Assembly: GCA_021399435.1 (NCBI GenBank)
Contig: JAJTUP010000035.1
Span: 248,001 to 312,000 of the forward strand
Source: Diaporthe sp. PMI_573
Lineage: Eukaryota > Ascomycota > Sordariomycetes > Diaporthales > Diaporthaceae
Direction: 5' to 3'
Length of the DNA stretch: 64,000 nt
Below the pieces are notes generated by a model. The model ran no database searches. It was not told where the DNA came from and worked only from the letters and a program-made list of their open reading frames with translations. Position numbers and translations under genes: made by a program. The stretch's first letter is position 1, and the number at the start of each line of letters is the position of its first letter. Below are positions 57,110 to 64,000 of this stretch, in pieces.

Positions 57110-58876
57110 ATGCCTTCAGGACGCCTTCCGAAGCGACCTGGCGACCTGGGCGAGTCTCAGGACAATTCTTTTGGCACGCAGAAGGCCAAGCTGCCTCGTC
57201 TCGAGAGAGGCTTCGAGGATTTCTCGCAAGTGGTCAAGGATAGGCTGCAATCCTACATCCGGACTGGCCAGGCGTGCGATCGCTGCAAGGTACGTCGTCC
57301 TTATTGTCCTGCTCCTCTTCTTATTCCATTACAGGTAGATTTGCGGCTTTTATTTGAGAACTCGAAATGGGTGGAAGTGTCTAGCGTTTCGAACTCGACT
57401 CCTGTACTTGCAGCATGGAACCGTGATGTTACCATAATTGTGGATGCTTGCCGCCAGAAGCGACTTTGGCCCCTGTTACAAATAACTATGCAAACGGACG
57501 CGTGGAGCAGCTAGTCAAAGCAAGGTCTCGGAAGAGACCCATCGCATTAGAACCAACCGCAATACCCACCGTACTCCAAACTGACTTTTTGTTTGTGGTT
57601 GTATAAAATTTAGGTTCGCAAGATCCGTTGCGATCGCATTCCCGAAGGATGCTCCCCCTGCGCACAGCAGAACCTCGAATGCTATGTCACGGACCGCATT
57701 ACCGGGCGCACAGAGTGCCGCGGCTATCTGCAACAGCTTGAGCATGAGAAAAAGGAGATGATGACTCGGCTGCGTGACATGGAAAAGTTGCTGGAAGACA
57801 AAGGTGTTCAGGTTCGGCCGCAGCAGTGGACTTCGCCCTACGGATTTAGCACGCCGTTAGACCCTGAAAACGACCCCAGCAAGGACCAATGGACACAATT
57901 CTTTTCCCTATGGGTCAAGGATGCCAGTCGCCAGGCTGAAAAATCATTAAAGGAGTCCTCTAGCACGCAGCATGCATCTTCCCTCGAGACCGCAGATCAG
58001 AGAACAGCCGATGCCCGTCTCGGCAGCATGGCCACTGGCGCACCTTTGTGTAGTATCAATGGCACTCAGCAATCTATACTAGGCACGACGATAGACATCA
58101 CGTCTTTCAAATCCCCAGATGTGGACTGTCCACTGCCGGGTGTTCCCAACAACACCCTGCTCTACGGCAAGTCTCTGCAATCCTTCGTCAAGGTATCAAA
58201 AGTCAACCCGCCGGCTTCACAGTTTGCTTCGCATCACCAGGACAACCTCAACGTGGCAGTCAGGCAGGAGAAATTTGGCTCGGGGGTGCACAGGCGACCT
58301 CAATTCCGATCCAAGCCTACTACACCGAGTCCAATTGTAGATGAAACGGAGAAATTACGAATCCATCGTGCGCTAGGCATGGAGAAAGTCCCCTACTATA
58401 ACCATTCGATGACTGCATCGACCACCGCCTATCCACAGATGGGATATGCTGGTTTCACACAGTCAGCCTTCTCCACACCCACATCAGCCCCGAGCTCCGG
58501 GCAATCGTCGTATATAGCGGCAGTCACTGAAGGATCAGCAAACAACCATCTCTACACCACATCAGCGGAGGCGTCAGCAGCAGCCGCCCAGGTGAACCAC
58601 ACGGTCCATACCCCTCCCAAAAACTCACCGCAAGCAGTCCCAGCAGCCTACAACCAGGTGGTCGCCTACAATCCCCCAAAACAGACAGCAGTAGTCCAGC
58701 TATACCACCAGCAGCAGCAACAACAAGAACTCGACCCGGTAGAGTGGATGAACAGCTGTTCGGGGCCGGCTAACAGCATGTTCGCAGCGCAGCAAGTCCC
58801 TAACGGCGCGGAACCCTGCCACCCTACAACGCCAACGCACTCCTGGCACTGCGCAGCAAGAAGCGGGTCGGGGTAA
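57110..58876 (+). CDS. Zn2Cys6 transcription factor
   Basis: Model: exon 1 57110-57289, intron 57290-57613 (GTACGT...TTTAG, 324 nt, long for this window), exon 2 57614-58876; 480 aa. The splice falls inside the zinc cluster and rebuilds it: RTGQACDRCK joined to VRKIRCDRIPEGCSPCAQQ and NLEC, spacing C-x2-C-x6-C-x6-C-x2-C-x6-C. A coiled coil follows (GYLQQLEHEKKEMMTRLRDM, then EKLLEDKG), the usual dimerisation element. The rest is Ser/Gln/Pro-rich with a Q-run (HQQQQQQE). There is no fungal transcription-factor middle domain. The intron position in the cluster is common in this subgroup. Targets unknown; no clear cluster partner adjacent. Confidence 0.88.
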
Positions 58877-60824
58877 TCACATCTCAACCGTATGCATTTC
58901 CACTACCGCGGCTACTGACCTACGTACCACGGCAACGAGGGCGAGATCATCTACCGCCGTAAAGCAGCGTTTATATATAACTAATGGACGTAAAGCATGG
59001 TGCCAATGATTGTGCGATTTTGATTTCCGTTGGTTGTTGATTTTCTTGGAAAGGGGAGGTTGTGCGGACAGCACAGCGCTTTGCAGGCTCATCAAGCTAT
59101 ACAATGCCTCGGCCTCGATTCTGATTCGAAAAAGTACAAATCGAGGGCCAGACGGTGGTTGGGAGCGATAGTAAAGCCGTGTGCCTTGCTTGCTGATGAA
59201 GGTGTCTTGACCGAAGAACCGCATCCTTGCCCTGGGTCCCATGCTAAATTTACCACTTATGTAGACACGGACGAGCTCATCACCTCATACACTAATATTT
59301 TGTCCTTGAGGTACCTCCAGGCCTCGTCACTTATTCATTTTGTCGGCTTTCTGACCTGCAAAGTCGCCCCTATGCCCAAAATTGTATCCATAGATGTCAT
59401 TGGCAGCAGCCCCAGCGAGTGGTACAGCACACTTGTCACAAATGGCATCAGCTATGATAATGGCAGCCATGTTACAGTTCAGAACAAGCTCTACGTTAGA
59501 TTCCTTGCTTTAATCACTACAGGGATCCAGTTCAATTCCCTGCTCAGTCCATAGCAGCAAGTTATTCACATCGTGGCGTCTAAAACCATAGACAACGAAA
59601 ACGCCGCCATCACAGCTCAAATCCAAATTGCGGGCCAATACACAATCAACACCTCACATGCCTTGATCTGGCTTTTCAACGTGACTTGAGAGACCATATG
59701 CCTGAGGACACTGAATAATTTAAGCTTCATGCCGATAGGCTGTCTAGCGGCGTAATAAAGGCCAAGATCCCGGATGCCCCCGATGGCATGCTGTGCTTCG
59801 TTACTAGTCTGGACGAAACGACTTTGGGCCTACATGAACGACAGATTGCCTTACGATTACTTCACTACCTCCAATCTTCTTATACTTCGCCTCCATTGCA
59901 TTTGTATACCCGGCCGCGTTTATGAGTCTCTGATTGCCAACCTGACTTCTACATTATACAGAAGTACGGCAGCTTGGCCAAAGAGAGCAGGACACAGGGA
60001 CAAGGGCTTAACATAGGAAGGAAGCTAAAACCACTATAGAAGGAACGTAAGAGTCGTGGGTCTTGTCGCGACCATCTAGCACTACTAGAGAGTTGAAACA
60101 GAGCCTTTTTCTCTTTTTTTCTTCTAAACAAAAGGAAAGAAAAAAAGATTGGGGGTGGGGCTCAAACTGTGGTCAGGTTCAAAAGCACTCGGGTCTCAAA
60201 ACACATAATACACGGAAAGTGACTTTTCCCGTCACTTCTTAATAGGTCTGGCGCTGTGCCTAGGTTTTAGCCTGGTAATGATACGTGACATAACTTAGTC
60301 TATTCTTCTCATTGTCCCGATAACCCTGCTGGATTTAGCTCCCTGTGATTCTAACCTATAAATATGAGTCAGTAGTATGATAACCTACAAGGGGATATAG
60401 CCTGAGTATTGTGACCCTTACCTTTGACCTCTACCCTATATCTTGTTTTTCGAATTCTTGAGGATCGTCGCGGAGATCCCCCGGGGGGTGGGCTGTATGA
60501 GAGCTGTGTATCTCTCAGTAACAAGGTACTTTAATCTTACCTTGTCTAGTTTGCCTTAGCGAAAGTTCCCTCATTTTAGCCACCTGTACCTATTTCGACT
60601 TTCCGGATAATCTAGCGTTTAAGGTCACCAGCATCATGTCCTTAGGGTCCTATACTTGAAAAACAGAGATTGACGCTTCATGGTTGACGATGGACGACCG
60701 GTAGTCATTTTCCTTATTCTCGTAACGGCCAATGGACGGGGTAGTCGCGAGGTTTATCTTAATCCACATTGGTGTCTGTTTTTTCTTTGACCGTCTTCTC
60801 TGGCGTCCTTTGATTGGACTCACC

Positions 60825-60857
60825 CTGCTTTGCTTTGCTTTGCTTTGCCTTGCTTTA
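60825..60857 (+). repeat. TTTGC pentanucleotide microsatellite
   Basis: About six units of CTTTG/CCTTG in tandem. Confidence 0.8.
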
Positions 60858-61851
60858 CACTGCATGAGTCTGCCATGTTTCCTTTTCGAACAGTACGGTG
60901 TAAATCTCTGTGCGGCATTGGTGTAATAGGCTTCTCCCGTAGCACTCTCCAGTATGGATACTTCCCTCTCAAGTTCTTGCTATGTAAATCTCCTACCCTC
61001 GTGAACATAGCTTTCATCCACAGTTATCACTTTGGGGCGATAGAAAGACACAGCTGTTCCATCCCCACAGAGTGAACGTCTGAAGCGACTCTTGTATGCG
61101 ACGATGTTCCAAGGGTGCAATGGGGTAGATATTGTGAATAGCAGATGTGCCTACCGCCGAGTCGTAGTGATGTAGTCAGTGTAATTACAATGCTTATATA
61201 TCATGCTCGCATCATTTGTTTCGCAGGTCCAGCATCACGACATGCTCAGTCACATCACACCATGCATGCAATTTCTTTTTCTTGGCCCTCACATTTTCAA
61301 GTCTCTATCGAAGACGTATATTACAGGGTCATGAGGATCGTGACAAGGGAAGGGTGACAGAAACGTCGTGTGGTGCGTCCTCGAGGTGACGGTTGGAAAA
61401 TAAAGGCAGATGCGTGTAGGTCGTCAAAGGGGATATTATCAAGACCCGGAAAAAAAGGAAACCGCGCGGCAAAGGCAGAAACCAGGTCCCAGCACGCAAA
61501 AGAAAAATGATAGCCAATGACCCTCTTCCATAAAGTCCATGCACCCCACCCCCTAACTCGCCCTTAACATGCTCAAGGAGAAGGACAACACTGAAGGCTC
61601 GTGCTTGCACCCTTGTGAAAAAGGCCGCCAAAAGACGCCTAGTCCGAACCATCCATGTCATAAACATCGCTTCCACCTCCGCCAGGGCTCCTAATAGTGC
61701 AACCAGTGCGTGTGAAAGCCTCAAACTGCTCATTTAGTGCGTTTGCCTTGGTCACACTAAACTGCCAGTCCGTTTGACTTAGCTACACTGAACTGCCAGT
61801 TTGCCTGAGATATGCAAACTGAACTATTGGTCCGTCCGTCAAGGTTGAAAC

Positions 61852-61877
61852 TAAACTACAGTGCAAACTGTAGTTTA
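61852..61877. repeat. Short perfect foldback
   Basis: 10-bp arms (TAAACTACAG and its complement) around a 6-base loop, within a tract (61730-61900) where AACTGCCAGT and ACTATTGGTCCG-like motifs recur. Possibly the worn end of a small DNA transposon. Confidence 0.5.
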
Positions 61878-62223
61878 CACTATTAGTCCGAACATAATAG
61901 CCCCACTTGCGGCTGGGCACTCCCCGTGCCTCTCAGGCTGCCTCCTGTGGGCTCCTGTCTTCAATAAGAACGATAGATAGCCTTTTGGGCGGACTGTAAT
62001 TGACTTAATCTGCGCTTTGGGATGGGACGTAGTCAGTAATCGAACCACGTTGACGCAGAAAACTGGGGGCCATGATTGGTACGATACACATTACTCGACC
62101 GGACACAACAATCTGCCATTCTATCTCAGACTACGATGGAATCGATACGAAACAGAAGCTCTGAGCAAGCCAGTGGTTATAATCTCACTAGTTTGACTGT
62201 GATTCTCAAAGAGATTAGCGTGA

Positions 62224-64000
62224 TTGATAAGACTAGCTGCAGCGGCTGCCGAGAAAAAAAGACTGGCTGCAGCGGGAGAAAGCAAGGGCGATGAGAACGC
62301 CGAGCCAGCAAACAAGGGCGATGAGAACCCCAAGCTGGAAACCGAGTTTCTTTGCGGCACTGACGATTGGGAAAACCACTGTGATGTTGTGCTCGACGCT
62401 GTGCTCGAGGAATGTGAAAATGCGCTCCTCACGAAGCTAGGCGACAAGGACGACCTGACCGATGACGGCTCGGACTCGGACTCGGACGTGGCTATGGAAG
62501 AAGAGAAAGAAGACTTGTCCGACTCGTCTAACTGCTACTCGTCCGGACCTGAGCCGCGGGAGCCAGTTGATCCGGCTTTCGACAACGGGTATTTCTGGCG
62601 CTCCGACGACGATGATACGAAGACAGATCCAAGAAGCTACAAGTACCAAATGCGGGTCGAAAAAGGTCAGGCTAAACTGGAGAGAGAGAGATTCGATAAA
62701 GAGGTCAAGGCCAATGATGAAGACCTTTACCCGAAGCTGCTCAAGCAGCTGGGCGATGTCGACGCGGGACGTGAGCCGCGCACGCTGGAGTCTATGGTCA
62801 AGCCGAAGAAGAAGAAGAAAGAGAAGAAATACAATTCGGATGGCGACACCGAAAGTGATGATAATTCTTCTCCCACGGAGACCGTCCCCGAGTGGGAGGC
62901 GGGAGCAGACCTGTTTGACTTCCCGATGCTTCGGCCCAAGGCGCTCCAACACGTGATTAACTTCTTCCGAAGCAACCCGCACGTGCGCCGAAAGGACTGT
63001 GAAGATTTCTGCAGGAGAATCTATTCCAGCGACGATGAGGCCGACCCGTACAAGACCAGCTGGTACAAGAACGGCCCGTCCGAGGTGGGACCGGACTGGA
63101 AATGGCCGTCTGGCCCTGGCTTCCAGCGGCCGCCCGGCGTCCTGGCATACCCCTCCCAGTTCCAGTTTGACGACGACGTTTACATGGTTCAAGTCGAGGG
63201 CGAGATCGAGGAGGGATCAGGTCTTCCCAAACCTACTGATATTGGCATGATGACCCTGTTCTACTTCACCTTTGAGGAGCTAGACATCGAGAACCAGCTC
63301 GAGTCGGCTCGAGAGGTTTACGGCGAGTACGTCCCCCACTACGAGTGGGTCGGCCACATGGGTTTGCCGGCCGAACACCGGCAGCTGTTCGTGTGGCGGA
63401 TCGACTGTCCCGCCGGGCAGCCGTTCTCGACCGACGCGAGCTATTTCGGCCTGCGAATGAATCGCCAGATGTACGCCAGCATCCTGCGGGACTTGGTCGA
63501 CTTGGTCGCAGCGCCGTTGGCATTGTTGGGGTCGGAAGGCGAACAAGGAGAAGGCGAAGAAATCAATGTGCAGCAGCTGCTGCAGGCCTGGCCCATGGCG
63601 CTGCACAACCCCCGCATCGACGCCGACAATATCATTGTGGGGTCCGACTATAAGAGCATGGTCGGCCTGCTGCGCTGGACGACACCTTCTGTCGTCACGC
63701 TCCCCCTGGGCGCCTCCCTCCTGGGCCTCCTGTGCCTGGAGGGTACGCCCCTCCAGGAGCCGGGGGACATTGAGCTCCCATGGTGGAGCAGAAACAGAGA
63801 CTACACGGCCGCATTTCACCAGCGTCCGGTCCGCAGGAATGTGGATCCGTTCCCGTTCGAGACCCACAGCCGCAACGCATACGATCTCGAGCGCTTGATG
63901 CTGCTCTACGTACAGGCAAAGGTGCCGGCGCTCGCGCAGCACCCGGAGATAAAAGAGCTCTGGGAGCATCTGTTCTCGGCCATGAGGCAGGCCGTGGACG
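62224..64000 (+). CDS. Large unknown protein, 3' end beyond the window
   Basis: One plus-strand frame is open from 62224 to the last base (592 codons) with no stop. It is GC-rich and has strong coding texture; the long minus-strand frames here are its shadows. The first in-frame ATG is at 62494 (MEEEKEDLSDSS), but the frame upstream also looks coding (acidic, KGDENAEPANKGDENPKLE), so an earlier exon is possible. The N-terminal 200 residues are acidic and low-complexity with a basic patch (VKPKKKKKEKKYNSD). From about 62880 the chain is globular: PEWEAGADLFDFPMLRPKAL, then KWPSGPGFQRPPGVLAYPSQ, FTFEELDIENQLESAREVYG and ILRDLVDLVAAPLALLGSEG. I do not recognise a family. Only the 5' part is in the window. 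Confidence 0.75.
   Translation, partial: MIRLAAAAAEKKRLAAAGESKGDENAEPANKGDENPKLETEFLCGTDDWENHCDVVLDAVLEECENALLTKLGDKDDLTDDGSDSDSDVAMEEEKEDLSDSSNCYSSGPEPREPVDPAFDNGYFWRSDDDDTKTDPRSYKYQMRVEKGQAKLERERFDKEVKANDEDLYPKLLKQLGDVDAGREPRTLESMVKPKKKKKEKKYNSDGDTESDDNSSPTETVPEWEAGADLFDFPMLRPKALQHVINFFRSNPHVRRKDCEDFCRRIYSSDDEADPYKTSWYKNGPSEVGPDWKWPSGPGFQRPPGVLAYPSQFQFDDDVYMVQVEGEIEEGSGLPKPTDIGMMTLFYFTFEELDIENQLESAREVYGEYVPHYEWVGHMGLPAEHRQLFVWRIDCPAGQPFSTDASYFGLRMNRQMYASILRDLVDLVAAPLALLGSEGEQGEGEEINVQQLLQAWPMALHNPRIDADNIIVGSDYKSMVGLLRWTTPSVVTLPLGASLLGLLCLEGTPLQEPGDIELPWWSRNRDYTAAFHQRPVRRNVDPFPFETHSRNAYDLERLMLLYVQAKVPALAQHPEIKELWEHLFSAMRQAVD

Larger units (their letters stand above)
58877..62223. other. Long gene-poor stretch
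   Basis: The frame 59030-59554 (plus, no ATG support) is the longest but unrecognised. It is not supported as a gene. Contains the pentanucleotide repeat and a foldback listed separately. The last part is probably the promoter of the gene at the right edge. Confidence 0.45.

Noticed and set aside
59030..59554. 174-codon plus-strand frame
   Set aside because: No start support or domain; the translation cannot be linked to a family.
62437..63192. 251-codon minus-strand frame, and the long minus-strand frame at 63280-63969
   Set aside because: Both are shadows of the long GC-rich plus-strand gene that runs to the window end.
1..64000. CRISPR arrays, bacterial operons, rRNA genes
   Set aside because: No regular spacer-repeat arrays or rRNA-like sequence were seen, and the gene structure is eukaryotic.

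Overview
The window is nuclear DNA of a filamentous ascomycete (Pezizomycotina, most likely Eurotiales; inference). Genes are intron-poor, with short GT-AG introns (about 50-140 nt) and CTNAY-like branch points. The families seen are typical of these fungi: F-box/ankyrin proteins, AmdX-like C2H2 and Zn2Cys6 factors, BTB and RBR proteins, Tad-like LINEs, copia and hAT elements. Exon-intron models below were built by hand from frame, splice sites and family motifs. Many shown ORFs start at TTG or GTG, so start codons were re-chosen.

1-33.8 kb is a graveyard of gene and transposon pieces with a few intact-looking genes. From the left: a frameshifted gene of unknown family; an F-box/ankyrin gene followed by a ZZ-finger ORF; a second ankyrin gene; a MITE-like element; an RER1 gene cut off by a scrambled LINE fragment; a TPR/CHAT fragment beside a LINE ORF1; a tiny MADS-box-like gene with an inverted, differently broken copy 9 kb away; a BTB gene; an AmdX-like zinc-finger gene shortened at its C-terminus; an importin-alpha pseudogene with an internal deletion; an RBR ubiquitin ligase; and a transcription factor carrying both a Zn2Cys6 cluster and a bZIP.

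33.8-50.5 kb is different. After a copia integrase remnant come several metabolic genes: a 6-phosphogluconate dehydrogenase paralogue, a type I mannose-6-phosphate isomerase (three exons, the first two very short), a TIM-barrel isomerase/dehydratase with one frameshift, an SDR, the tail of a BBE-type FAD oxidase, a 2-oxoglutarate/Fe(II) dioxygenase and a membrane-anchored alpha/beta hydrolase. The 6PGD gene lies between two identical inverted repeats. Together these look like a carbohydrate/oxidation gene cluster (inference).

50.5-64 kb holds a nearly complete but dead hAT transposon with clear terminal inverted repeats and ATCGAT-rich ends, a Zn2Cys6 regulator, a long gene-poor stretch, and a large open reading frame (at least 590 codons) that runs off the right edge.
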